A DNA stretch of 64,000 bases from an uncultured Flavobacteriales bacterium (GCA_905181635.1 CAJIYM010000003.1:124001-188000), one strand, 5' to 3'. Positions 8,425 through 17,779 are shown, counted from the stretch's first letter. The notes: a model not told the origin generated them from the sequence alone. Numbers and translations: made by a program.

Positions 8425-9354
8425 TTAAACTAAACCTCTACCAATTTTTTTAATTTTACCTTCTCTAGTATAGGTTTTTACAACATTATCTAGCAAGCCA
8501 TTCACAAATAGTTTGCTTTTTGCTGCACCATAATATTTTGAAATTTCAATATATTCATTCATAGAAACTTTTAGCGGTAAATCTTCCATTGAAAAAATTT
8601 CAGCAAAAGCCATTTTTAAGAATAATTGATCCATAATTGCGATACGATCTAATTCCCAATTTTTTGAAAATTTTACAATTATACTCTCATATTCTTTATT
8701 ATTATTTATTGTATTACGAAATAATTTTAATGCAAATTTTTCATCTGAATCATCTTTAAATACTGAAACAGGATTAACAATTTTATTTAACTTAATCTGT
8801 CCCATAACAATAGCGGCAACGAATGGTAGGTCATCAGTCCAGTAAATACTTCTTTCTTCTAAAATATGATGTACTAACTCATTGTTAAGTATAATTTCAT
8901 TTAAAGCATTGACAATAAATCTTTGATCAACATCAATTCCTTTTTCTTCAGAAGAAATATATTTAGTATATAAGTCAGACTTAAATAGTTCCGAGAATAA
9001 CTTTCTTACAACATCATGATCATTCTTCAACCAAATACCTGAAACCCTACTTACCTTATGCATCAAAGAATTATCCTCGCGGATTAGTGCAATAATATCA
9101 TTCTCAACAAATCTTCTATTAGGATTCAAATCGTTAGCAGATGGTAAGTGTTTTTTCTTACCTTCTTCATAAAAATTATCAGCATGCTTTACCAATTCAA
9201 TTAATAAAGAAATAATGACTAATTTAAGCTCTACAACTTCATCAATATGTTTAAGCATTGCACGCTCAGCAACTGGCATGTTATCTTCCTTTATTGTAAA
9301 ATAAGAATACAACGATTGCATAACTTTTAACCTGATATGTCTTCTACTTAGCAT
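8425..9354 (-). CDS. nusB: Transcription antitermination factor NusB (long Bacteroidota form)
   Basis: A 309-residue protein. The NusB fold is in the C-terminal half (about residues 165-295), recognisable from DRIAIMDQLFLKMAFAEI, LPLKVSMNEYIEISKYYGA and KSKLFVNGLLDNV. The extended N-terminal half, starting MLSRRHIRLKVMQSLYSY, is typical of Bacteroidota NusB, which is about twice the length of E. coli NusB. It binds boxA RNA with NusE (S10) to support rRNA transcription. It sits one base downstream of the dehydrogenase gene and 30 bases upstream of the DUF1573 ATG. Confidence 0.93.
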   Translation of the reverse strand: MLSRRHIRLKVMQSLYSYFTIKEDNMPVAERAMLKHIDEVVELKLVIISLLIELVKHADNFYEEGKKKHLPSANDLNPNRRFVENDIIALIREDNSLMHKVSRVSGIWLKNDHDVVRKLFSELFKSDLYTKYISSEEKGIDVDQRFIVNALNEIILNNELVHHILEERSIYWTDDLPFVAAIVMGQIKLNKIVNPVSVFKDDSDEKFALKLFRNTINNNKEYESIIVKFSKNWELDRIAIMDQLFLKMAFAEIFSMEDLPLKVSMNEYIEISKYYGAAKSKLFVNGLLDNVVKTYTREGKIKKIGRGLV

Positions 9355-9355
9355 C

Positions 9356-10444
9356 TTAAATTACGCGTTTTTTATTATTAATTCTTTGTTCAGCTATCTC
9401 TAAAGCAGCAGTATGAGTTGTTATACTCTCTAATTCTGCCTTCTTTAAGATCTCTAAAGTTGTATCGTAAATGGCTCTTGTTTGGTTGATAGCATGTTCT
9501 CTATCATATCCATTAATTTCAGAATAAACATTAATTAACCCCCCAGCATTAATTAAAAAATCAGGAGCATAAACAATTCCTTTATTTGCACACAATTGCC
9601 CATCTCTTACTTCATCAGCTAACTGATTATTAGCTGCACCCGCTATTATTTCACATTTTAATCTACTTATAGAATCGGGATTCACTGTTGCACCTAAAGC
9701 ACATGGAGCATAAATATCAATATCCAAATCATAAATAGCATCTCCCATTACAATTTCTGATCCATACTGTTGGGCAACCTCAGCCAATCTTGTTTCATTA
9801 ATATCATTAATAATTACTTTTGCGCCATCATCCGTTAAATGTTTTACTAGGTTTTCGCCTACATGACCAACACCTTGTACAAGCACTATTTTACCATCTA
9901 AATTATCACTTCCCCATTTATACTTTGCAGATGCCTTCAGACCCATAAATACACCAAAAGCAGTAACAGGTGAAGGGTCACCACTTCCACCCATGCTTTC
10001 AGGAATTCCAGTTACATGCTTGGTTTCCATACGCACATATTTCATATCTTTAGTATTCATACCAACATCCTCAGCAGTAATATATTTACCTCCTAAGCTG
10101 TCGACATACTGACCAAATTTACGCATCAATGCTTCTGTTTTTTCAGTTTTTGAATCTCCAATAATTACTGCTTTACCACCTCCTAATTCCAAACCAGAAA
10201 TAGCAGCTTTAAACGACATCCCTCTTGATAAACGCAATACGTCTTTAATAGCATCCTCTTCACAAGCATAATCCCACATACGTGTTCCCCCAAGAGCTGG
10301 TCCTAATGTTGTATCGTGAATAGCAATAATTGCTTTTAACCCTGTTGCCTTATCATTGCAGAAAATAACCTGTTCATGACCCATTAAACTCATTTCAGTC
10401 ATCACCAATCCCTCATTTTTAACTTTTTTTTCTGATAATACCAT
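9356..10444 (-). CDS. Glu/Leu/Phe/Val dehydrogenase, probably leucine dehydrogenase
   Basis: A 362-residue amino-acid dehydrogenase that would reversibly deaminate branched-chain amino acids with NAD+. The substrate-binding region includes TTLGPALGGTRMW and GLELGGGKAVIIGD (catalytic Lys), followed by TAEDVGMNTKDM. The Rossmann domain has VLVQGVGHVGENLVKHL, and GAANNQLAD and PDFLINAGGLINV follow. Alignment by eye suggests the first 15-20 residues are a variable extension; a start at the internal Met of MTEMSLMGHE is also possible. It is the first gene of a minus-strand block ending with YbbR and is divergent from the ABC transporter. Confidence 0.9.
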   Translation of the reverse strand: MVLSEKKVKNEGLVMTEMSLMGHEQVIFCNDKATGLKAIIAIHDTTLGPALGGTRMWDYACEEDAIKDVLRLSRGMSFKAAISGLELGGGKAVIIGDSKTEKTEALMRKFGQYVDSLGGKYITAEDVGMNTKDMKYVRMETKHVTGIPESMGGSGDPSPVTAFGVFMGLKASAKYKWGSDNLDGKIVLVQGVGHVGENLVKHLTDDGAKVIINDINETRLAEVAQQYGSEIVMGDAIYDLDIDIYAPCALGATVNPDSISRLKCEIIAGAANNQLADEVRDGQLCANKGIVYAPDFLINAGGLINVYSEINGYDREHAINQTRAIYDTTLEILKKAELESITTHTAALEIAEQRINNKKRVI

Positions 10445-10540
10445 TTCTTTCTCTTGAGTTAAATTAAATTATTTAATCAGATAAATCTACTTTAAAAATT
10501 AATTTCTCCTAATTTTTAAATCGGACGCGAATTTACTTAT

Positions 10541-10548
10541 TATTTTTG
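10541..10548 (+). promoter_or_regulatory. Predicted -7 promoter box for the ABC transporter gene
   Basis: TATTTTTG matches TAnnTTTG exactly and lies 29 bases before the ATG at 10578, in the divergent gap with the dehydrogenase gene. No clear TTG -33 element is visible. Confidence 0.45.
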
Positions 10549-10577
10549 GCTTTTTAAATAAAGTAACTCAACAATTA

Positions 10578-12328
10578 ATGAAACACTTATTTTACCTCAA
10601 TAAATTCTTTTGGAAATACCGAACGTTATTGGCAATAGGTACAGTTTTTATTATCATAGCCAACTTGTTTGCATTGTACCCTGCTGAATTTGTAAGAAAA
10701 GCCTTTGATGCTGTAATTCTCAGCATGAACAATGAAAACACATCTAGCACTAGTGACATACTTATTAAATATGGTAGCTTAATTGTTTTATTTGCCATAC
10801 TCAAAGGAATTTTCATGTATTGCATGAGGCAAACAATTATTGTGATATCAAGAAAAATAGAGTATGATTTAAAAAATGAAATCTATCAACAATATCAAGC
10901 TTTAAGCATCTCTTTTTATAAAAAAAATAAAACTGGTGATCTGATGAATAGAATATCGGAAGATGTAAGTAGAGTGCGTATGTATTTAGGGCCTGCTCTT
11001 ATGTACGCCATCAACATATCTATTTTGTTTTTACTAGTTATTAGCAAAATGCTAAGCATAAGTACTACTTTGACATTTTATGTAATTCTTCCTTTACCAA
11101 TACTAGCTATTTCAGTTTATTTTGTGAGTAGCACAATGAATAAAAGAAGTGAGAAAGTACAAGCACAGCTCTCAGACATCACAACCATTGCACAAGAAAC
11201 TTTTTCAGGAATAAAAATCATTAAATCTTTTAGTAATGAAAGTAATGCATTAGAGATATTTATGACTAGTTGCAAAAGCTACACCAAGCGACAATTAGAA
11301 CTTGTAAAAATTGAAGCATTATTTTTTCCTTTGATAATTTCAATGATAGGAGTAAGTAGCGTACTAACGGTTTATATTGGAGGGCTAGAAAGCTTTAAAG
11401 GGAATATCAGCACAGGAAATATTGCTGAGTTTATTATTTATGTAAACATGTTGGCTTGGCCTGTCGCTTCAATTGGCTGGATTACATCATTAGTGCAAAG
11501 AGCAGCAGCTTCACAAGAAAGAATAAACGACTTTTCTGCTGCTTACTTCAGACATTGAGAACAAAACAACAGAACACACGCCCATTGAAGGGCGATATTG
11601 TGTTCAGTGAATGTTAATTTAAGTCTATACTGACACTAATATTCAGGCCCTGAAAAACCTAAGCTTTACACTAGAAGAAGGGCAAACACCTTGGTGTTTT
11701 CGGTAAAACAGGAAGCGGGAAATCAACTATTGCCAACCTAGTTTGCCGCTTGTACGACACCTCAACTGGAAGTATTAGCTTTGGGGTTACTAATATTAAA
11801 AACTTAAACCTAGATAGTTTAAGAACTGCCATAGGATATATTCCGCAGGACGGTTATTTATTCTCTGGAACAATAAGAGAAAATATTGCGTTTTCAAGCA
11901 ACACTATTGACGACCAAAAGATAATTGAAGCCGCTAAAAAAGCAGATATTCTAGATGAAATAAATAATTTTAAAGATGGTTTGGACACTATAATAGGCGA
12001 AAGAGGTGTACAGCTATCTGGCGGACAAAGACAAAGGCTTGCCATTGCCAGAACTTTTTACAAAAACCCTACTCTATATATTTTTGATGATTGCCTATCC
12101 GCAATTGATGCAACGAAGGAACAAAGAATTTTAAAACAATTGAAATTAGAAAGTAAGGCAAAAAGCAGTATTATTATTTCGCACAGAATATCAACCCTGA
12201 AAGATGCTGATAAAATTATAGTACTTGACAATGGAGAGATAACAGAATCCGGTTCGCACAGTGAATTACTTAGCCAAAAAGGATTTTATTTCGAGATGCA
12301 TCAAATACAGACAAATAAAGAATCGTAA
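10578..12328 (+). CDS. ABC exporter half-transporter (TMD-NBD), reading frame broken by five single-base insertions
   Basis: Two track ORFs, 10578-11558 (six-helix permease domain) and 11750-12328 (end of the ATPase domain), are parts of one gene. Reading across the gap, the protein sequence is preserved only by changing frame five times between 11532 and 11690, each time by +1: a TTTT run, a GGG run, near 11612, near 11625-11628, and a CC at 11689. The restored segment reads DIENKTTEHTPIEG, then QALKNLSFTLEEGQ, then GVFGKTGSGKST (Walker A). The signature LSGGQRQRL and the H-loop IIISHRIS follow. Walker B reads YIFDDCLSAID, with Asp replacing the usual catalytic Glu, as in one site of heterodimeric exporters. 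The clustering suggests sequence error; true decay is the alternative. Confidence 0.85.
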
Positions 12329-12349
12329 TTACTATTTAATATATTTTAA

Positions 12350-12357
12350 TATATTTG
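12350..12357 (+). promoter_or_regulatory. Predicted -7 promoter box for the DUF3276 gene
   Basis: TATATTTG, an exact TAnnTTTG match, 19 bases before the ATG at 12377 and 21 bases after the transporter stop. It suggests independent transcription of the DUF3276 gene. Confidence 0.55.
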
Positions 12358-12376
12358 GCTTTTAAAAAAATTACAG

Positions 12377-12782
12377 ATGGCTGAAAACAGAGATATAGAA
12401 GAAATTTTTTCAAAATCGGTTCGTGCAGGAAGAAGAACTTATTTTTTTGATGTAAGATCGACAAGAGCAGAGGACTATTACATGACCGTTACTGAGAGTA
12501 AGCGTGATTTTAATGAGGACGGAACCCCTTTTTACAAGAAACATAAAATCTATCTGTACAAGGAAGATTTCGCAAAGTTCAAAGAAGCTTTAAATGAAGT
12601 AAGCGAATATATAATTAAAGAAAAAGGAGAGGAAGTAATAACAAACACACGAATGCAAAAAGAATGAAATTACTGAAAATATAGTAGAGAGCAAAAAAGA
12701 AGCTAAATTTAAGCCTGAAATAAAAGAAGAAAAATCATCAGATTTTACGGAAGTAAATTTTGATGATTTAGGAAAGGATTAA
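12377..12782 (+). CDS. DUF3276 PUR-alpha-like nucleic-acid-binding protein, frameshifted near the C-terminus
   Basis: The track ORF ends at 12667 after 96 residues. The next frame, however, continues the expected acidic tail (NEITENIVESKKEAK, then SSDFTEVNFDDLGKD) to a stop at 12782. One extra base, most simply in the AAAAA run around 12657-12661, accounts for the break. The body has the DUF3276 features IFSKSVRAGRRTYFFDVR and FHKHKIYLYKEDF-like strands (here YKKHKIYLYKEDF). This family is PUR-alpha-like, so single-stranded nucleic-acid binding is likely. It stands alone, with its own promoter box and terminator. Confidence 0.85.
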
Positions 12783-12803
12783 TCCTAAAACCTAAAACAA
12801 ATG

Positions 12804-12836
12804 AAGCCCTAACAATTTATTTTGTTGGGGTTTTTT
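12804..12836 (+). terminator. Rho-independent terminator after the DUF3276 gene
   Basis: An inverted repeat, CCCTAACAA...TTGTTGGGG (one G-T pair), with a six-base loop is followed by a run of six T. It lies 22 bases after the restored stop codon of the DUF3276 gene, which supports that stop as the real end. Confidence 0.8.
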
Positions 12837-12952
12837 AATATCTACTGTTTTTCTTAACAACTCGCCTATTTTGTTGATAATTAGACCTAAAAACAAGATG
12901 GATTATTAAACACTAGTATCCTACTTTTATACCTGTAAAAACAAGACTACAA

Positions 12953-13737
12953 ATGGGAAGAATAATTGCAATTGCAAATCAGAAAGGCGGAGTTGGAAAA
13001 ACAACTACTGCCATGAATTTAGCAGGATGTTTAGGAGTGCTAGAAAAAAAAGTACTCTTAATTGATGCTGACCCTCAAGCTAATGCTAGCTCGGGAGTAG
13101 GACACAACCCTAAAGAAATAGAAAAAGGAATATACGAATGTTTAACAGGGAAAGCTACGCCAAAGAATGTATAGTAGAAACTAAAAGCCCTAACCTGGAT
13201 TTACTACCTGCTAATATTGACTTAGTAGGTGCCGAACTGGACTTAGTAGACCTAGAAGAAAGAGAATATCGATTGAAAAAGGTATTGGTTCCTATCCGTG
13301 ATGAGTACGATTTTATCATTATTGATTGCGCACCATCATTAGGATTACTTACCCTTAATGCACTGGCAGCATCCGATTCGGTAATTATACCGATACAATG
13401 CGAATATTTTGCTTTAGAAGGTTTGGGGAAATTACTCAATACTATTAAAATTGTACAACAAAGACTTAACATTGATTTAATAATTGATGGCTTACTGCTT
13501 ACCATGTACGATACGCGTTTGCGCCTATCCAACCAAGTGGTAGAGGAAGTAAAAACACACTTTCAAGAAATGGTATTCAAAACTATAATTCACAGGAATG
13601 TTCGCCTTGGCGAATCTCCATCTTACGGAGAAACCATAGTTATACATGACGCTTCAAGTAAAGGAGCCATCAACTACTTAAACCTAGCAAACGAATTATT
13701 AAAAAAATTAGAAACAGTTAGTGTAGAAACAGAATAA
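12953..13737 (+). CDS. parA: Chromosome partitioning ATPase ParA (Soj), frameshifted
   Basis: Two overlapping track ORFs (12953-13174 and 13138-13737) make up one ParA of about 261 residues. The deviant Walker A is [35 protein letters not shown] and [18 protein letters not shown] (Walker B) follow. The break is at about 13162, where CCAAAGAATG needs one more A to read ...[11 protein letters not shown]. This is a one-base loss from an A run. ParA drives origin segregation with ParB, whose gene starts one base after the stop. The C-terminal half otherwise matches the family over its full length. Confidence 0.93.
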
Positions 13738-13738
13738 G

Positions 13739-14644
13739 ATGACAAAAAAAAGAGGATCATTAGGAAGAGGTTTATCAGCCATTTTAGGAAATACTAGCAT
13801 TGGAACAACAGCTCAAGCAAAACAAGAAAACAACCTTCTAGTAGGCAAAACACATGAAATTTTACTCATTGAAATAGAAACAAATCCTTTTCAGCCCAGA
13901 ACAGAATTTAAGCAAGAAAAACTACATGAACTTGCTTCATCCATTGAGCAGTTAGGTATTATACAACCCATAACGGTTCGTAAACTAAAGGACAATAAGT
14001 ACCAACTTATATCGGGAGAAAGAAGATTCAGAGCTTCAAAAATAGCAGGATTAGATAAAATACCTGCTTTCGTGCGTATTGCTAACGACCAAGAAATGCT
14101 AGAAATGGCTTTGGTCGAAAACATTCAAAGAGAAAACCTTAACCCTATTGAAATTGCACTAAGCTATCAAAGGCTTATTGAAGAAGTAAAACTTACCCAA
14201 GAACAGTGTAGCGAAAGAGTAGGTAAAAACAGATCAACCGTAACCAACTTTTTACGCCTTTTGAAACTCCCTTCAGAAATACAAAAAGGATTGAGTGATG
14301 GCAAAATTAGCACCGGACATGCCAGAGCCTTAATTACTGTAAAAAACAAAGTGAGTCAGCTTAATATATTTCATGACATAGTGGCAAATGGTTATTCTGT
14401 TCGTGAAGTGGAGCAACTAGTAAAGGATTTTGTAGATAATGATTATAAACGCACTTCCAAAAACAAAGTGACAAACACACCTCAACCCCTGCCTTTTCAG
14501 CATCAAAAAATGATGCATGACTTGTCACGCAACTTGGAAAAGGAAGTAGAATTGAAAAGAAATAAAAAAGGAAAAGGAAAACTGATTATTCCTTTTAACA
14601 ATGATGAAGATTTAGCCAAAATTTTTGAATTTATTAATAAATAA
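13739..14644 (+). CDS. parB: Chromosome partitioning protein ParB
   Basis: A 301-residue ParB/Spo0J family protein. The N-terminus RGSLGRGLSAILGN is typical. The CTPase/ParB-N domain includes IETNPFQPRTEF, SIEQLGIIQPITVR, SGERRFRASKIAGL and ALVENIQRENLNPIEIA. The helix-turn-helix for parS binding covers about residues 150-180 (CSERVGKNRSTVTNFLRLLKLP), and the C-terminus is basic. It loads at parS and works with the adjacent ParA. I did not find an obvious parS palindrome nearby. Confidence 0.96.
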   Translation: MTKKRGSLGRGLSAILGNTSIGTTAQAKQENNLLVGKTHEILLIEIETNPFQPRTEFKQEKLHELASSIEQLGIIQPITVRKLKDNKYQLISGERRFRASKIAGLDKIPAFVRIANDQEMLEMALVENIQRENLNPIEIALSYQRLIEEVKLTQEQCSERVGKNRSTVTNFLRLLKLPSEIQKGLSDGKISTGHARALITVKNKVSQLNIFHDIVANGYSVREVEQLVKDFVDNDYKRTSKNKVTNTPQPLPFQHQKMMHDLSRNLEKEVELKRNKKGKGKLIIPFNNDEDLAKIFEFINK

Positions 14645-14645
14645 A

Positions 14646-15149
14646 TTGCAGCTAAAAAAACACATACTTATTGCCCTATTTTTAACATTTTCAGGAATTT
14701 GTGAAGCCCAAGAATCCTTGGTTAAAATTCCTAAACGAGCAGGAATGTATTCCGCAATTATTCCTGGTGCTGGGCAAGTGTACACTAAAAAATATTGGAA
14801 AGTACCCATCATCTATGCTGGGCTTATCACCTCCGCTTATTATTTTAAGGAAAATCATGATTTATATGACTTGTACAAAAGCACTTACCTGAATAGAATT
14901 GATGGCAATACTACTGATAATTTGGATTACAGCAATACCGACCTAATTACTTTAACAGAGTTTTACAGAAGAAACCGTGAAGTTTCGGCTTTGCTGTTTA
15001 CCCTAACTTATATATTAAATATTGTTGATGCTTCAGTGAGTGCCCATTTATTTGAGTATGATGTGACTGAGGATATCTCATTGCACTTTCAACCCATCTA
15101 TATGGCAAAAGAAAATGCAAATGGTTTGTCCTTATCAATTAAATTATAA
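14646..15149 (+). CDS. DUF5683 domain-containing membrane protein
   Basis: The track start at 14625 overlaps parB by 20 bases; a TTG at 14646, two bases after the parB stop, is a likely alternative and gives 167 residues beginning LQLKKHILIALFLTFSGI, a signal-like segment. DUF5683 features are visible: KRAGMYSAIIPGAGQVYTKKYWK, followed by transmembrane segments (VPIIYAGLITSAYYF and LLFTLTYILNIVDASVSAHLF). Function is unknown. In Flavobacteriia this gene normally sits between parB and dapB, exactly as here. Confidence 0.85.
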   Translation: MQLKKHILIALFLTFSGICEAQESLVKIPKRAGMYSAIIPGAGQVYTKKYWKVPIIYAGLITSAYYFKENHDLYDLYKSTYLNRIDGNTTDNLDYSNTDLITLTEFYRRNREVSALLFTLTYILNIVDASVSAHLFEYDVTEDISLHFQPIYMAKENANGLSLSIKL

Positions 15150-15154
15150 ATTTG
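15147..15154 (+). promoter_or_regulatory. Predicted -7 promoter box immediately before dapB
   Basis: TAAATTTG, an exact TAnnTTTG match, is followed by only four bases (CCCC) and then the dapB ATG. It overlaps the last codon of the DUF5683 gene. Transcription would begin at or next to the A of the ATG, which implies a leaderless mRNA. Confidence 0.5.
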
Positions 15155-15158
15155 CCCC

Positions 15159-15826
15159 ATGAAGATTGCAATACTAGGAAATGGAAGAATGGGCAAGCGA
15201 ATTAGCGAATTAGCCATTGAAAGAGGTTATACCATTGTCTGCAATTCATCATCAGAAAAACCAGCCACTAGCTTAAACTTAAGCACTGCTGATGTAGCCA
15301 TTGATTTTAGCACCCCAACCACAGCATTTGAAAATATTAGCCATGCTATAAACAGTGGTATTCCTGTTGTTTCAGGAACAACTGGTTGGCTTAAAAACCT
15401 AAAAGAAATTGAAAATTTATGCCTCAAAAACAAGGTGCTTTTTTATACGCTTCCAATTTTAGCTTAGGAATGAATATCTTTTTTGAAATCAATAAGACAT
15501 TAGCCAAGCTGATGAAAAATCAAAAATATGAAAGTAGTTTACATGAAATTCATCATACTAAAAAATTAGATTCCCCTAGTGGAACTGCTAAAACCTTAGG
15601 AGAACAAATGGATAATATTTTAGCAAACAATACACCAATAACTGCCGAAAGAATTGGAGATGTTTCAGGAACACACATCATAAAATACAGCAGTACAATG
15701 GATGAAATAGAAATAAAACATACCGCCAAAAACCGTGATGGCTTTGCAATAGGAGCCCTTATTGCAGGCAAGTGGATAATTGGTAAGCAAGGAGTTTTTA
15801 GTATGCAAGATGTTTTAGCACAATAA
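15159..15826 (+). CDS. dapB: 4-hydroxy-tetrahydrodipicolinate reductase DapB, frameshifted
   Basis: Two track ORFs (15159-15467 and 15419-15826) form one DapB of about 222 residues. It catalyses the NAD(P)H-dependent reduction in diaminopimelate/lysine synthesis. The nucleotide-binding motif MKIAILGNGRMGKRI, then AIDFSTPTTAFENI and VVSGTTGWL, are in the first frame. ASNFSLGMNIFFEI, the catalytic ESSLHEIHHTKKLDSPSGTA and IGDVSGTHIIKY are in the second. At about 15432 the text AACAAGGTGC needs one A (AACAAAGGTGC) to read NKGAFLYASNFS. Diaminopimelate is needed for peptidoglycan, so loss of this gene is improbable. Confidence 0.92.
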
Positions 15827-15852
15827 AAAAAATAAAAATCGTTAGATAGAAT

Positions 15853-17116
15853 ATGAAAAAATTAAAAGAAATATTAGGAAAATTCTTTACAATAGTAGCC
15901 TTTATAATATTTACCATAGCATGGTCTCTATTTGTTTATGTATTGGAAGGAGAATGGTTATATTTTATTCCTTTAATTGTGGGTGATATTTTGTTTTGGG
16001 AAACCTTAAACTATAAGTTCTGGAAGAAAAGAGAAAAGAAACCTAAAAAGAAAAAATCGGAAGTAAGAAGTTGGATAGATGCCATTGGTTTTGCAGTGAT
16101 TGCTGCTACAATCCTTAGAACCTTCCTTATTGAGGCTTATACTATTCCTACTTCATCCATGGAAAAATCCATGCTAATTGGTGACTTTTTATTTGTAAGT
16201 AAAGTTGCTTATGGCCCTAGAGTACCTATGACACCTATTGCTTTTCCTTTGGTACACCACACTATGCCAATAGGTAACGGAAAGTCGTATACTGAAGCCG
16301 TAAAATTACCTTACCATAGAATGAAAGGTTTGGGCAGAAATTAAAAGAAATGATTGTGTAGTATTCAATTGGCCTGCCGAAACTTTAGGAAGACCAGTTG
16401 ACAAGAAAGAAAACTATGTAAAAAGATGCGTAGGAGTTCCTGGAGATAAAATTGAACTCATTGATGCTCAGCTGATGGTAAATGATGCGCCTCAAGAAGA
16501 GCCAGAGGGAATGAAAAAGCAATGGCACTATAACGTTAGCACAAAAGGGACCGGCTTAAATCCTAATATATTATATGAAAAATATGATATTACTGAAGGA
16601 GGTTATGGTCGTAATAAAAACGAATACAACCTTACATTAACAAATGAAAGCCGTGATGCCATACAAAATTTTACGAATGTTACTTCTGTAAAAAGGCAAT
16701 ATGAAAAAGGTGGTATTTATGCTGATTATATTTTCCCACATGACAAAAACTTCAAATGGAATGTCGATAATTTTGGTCCTATCACTGTTCCCGCAGCAGG
16801 AGAAACAGTAAGTATTACAACTGAAAACTTATCCATTTATAAGGATATCATTGAGCGTTACGAAAACAATAAATTAGAAGTTGTAGCGGGTGAAATTTAT
16901 ATTAATGATAAAGTAGCTACTACTTATACTTTCGCTATGGATTATTTTTGGATGATGGGAGATAACAGACACAACTCGGCTGATAGTCGTTTTTGGGGAT
17001 TTGTTCCTGAAAATCATATAGTAGGAAAGGCTCTTTTTGTATGGATGAGCTGGGATAAAAATGCTAAAGGACTTAAAAAAATCAGATGGAACCGATTGTT
17101 TAGTAGTGTTAAATAA
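15853..17116 (+). CDS. lepB: Signal peptidase I LepB, frameshifted
   Basis: Track ORFs 15853-16344 and 16475-17116 and the untracked stretch between them form one signal peptidase of about 420 residues. It starts with two hydrophobic segments. The catalytic serine is in IPTSSMEKSMLIGDFLFV (box B). The lysine is in NYVKRCVGVPGDKIEL (box D), which falls in the gap and is found only after a +1 shift at about 16334-16337 (GGGCAGAAAT). Box E reads MGDNRHNSADSRFWGFVP. The long insert between boxes D and E is typical of Bacteroidota. The enzyme removes signal peptides at the inner membrane and is normally essential. Confidence 0.93.
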
Positions 17117-17723
17117 TCCGCTTTTACCAACTGCTTACTTAGCCCCTATTTCCTATTACGCAATTTTATTGCAAGACCCAAATTGCAGGATTGAACTTCA
17201 CGAACATTTTATAAAACAAAGCATCCGTAACAGATGTGATATTTATGGTGCTAATGGGAAATTACGCCTTAGCATTCCTAAACAAAGAAAAGGAAGTAGC
17301 AAAACAATTATTGAAAACCTTAAAATTTCATACAGAAACAACTGGCAAAAGCAACACTGGAATGCGATAGAATCCGCTTACAACTCCTCCCCTTTTTTTG
17401 AATATTACAAGGATGAGTTAAAACCTTTTTTTGAAGAAAAAGAAGAATATCTTGTAAACTTCAATAGCAAGTTACAAAATGCAATACTTAGCATGCTACA
17501 GCAGGAAAATATAATAAAAAATACAACTGAATACTTGCATAAAGGTGATTTTTTTGATTTAAGAAATTATACTTGGAAACTCAAAAACCAAGAAAAATAC
17601 GATCAAGTATTTATGGAAAAGCAAGGTTTTATTCCTAACCTTTCTATTTTGGATCTGCTCTTTAATTTGGGCCCTGAAAGCATAGATTATCTGCACAATA
17701 TAGACCTTAGTATTGAGCTATAA
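17106..17723 (+). CDS. WbqC-like family protein
   Basis: The track places the start at 17061, deep inside lepB. A GTG at 17106, overlapping the lepB stop by 11 bases, gives MLNNPLLPTAYLAPISYYA, which matches the usual N-terminus of the family, so I prefer it. Family signatures include YLAPISYYAIL, KQSIRNRCDIYGANG, LRLSIPKQRKGS and WQKQHWNAIESAYNSSPFFEYY. WbqC proteins are linked to surface polysaccharide genes, but the biochemical role is not established. The lepB-WbqC pairing is conserved in Flavobacteriia. Confidence 0.85.
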   Translation: MLNNPLLPTAYLAPISYYAILLQDPNCRIELHEHFIKQSIRNRCDIYGANGKLRLSIPKQRKGSSKTIIENLKISYRNNWQKQHWNAIESAYNSSPFFEYYKDELKPFFEEKEEYLVNFNSKLQNAILSMLQQENIIKNTTEYLHKGDFFDLRNYTWKLKNQEKYDQVFMEKQGFIPNLSILDLLFNLGPESIDYLHNIDLSIEL

Positions 17724-17779
17724 TATTGTACCCATAAATAAGTCTATTGCCTAACTACTCATATCTAATATCAATTTTC

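Noticed and set aside
12840-12952. parS site or replication origin near parAB
   Set aside because: I saw no TGTTTCACGTGAAACA-like palindrome or DnaA-box cluster in the gap; a computed search of the whole window was not possible.
13155-13532. 125-aa ORF on the - strand
   Set aside because: Antisense shadow of parA; the + strand encodes clear ParA motifs.
11529-16340. Programmed ribosomal frameshifting as the cause of the frame changes
   Set aside because: Shifts occur in both directions, up to five in one short stretch, without a shared slippery site or structure, and in genes not known for recoding.
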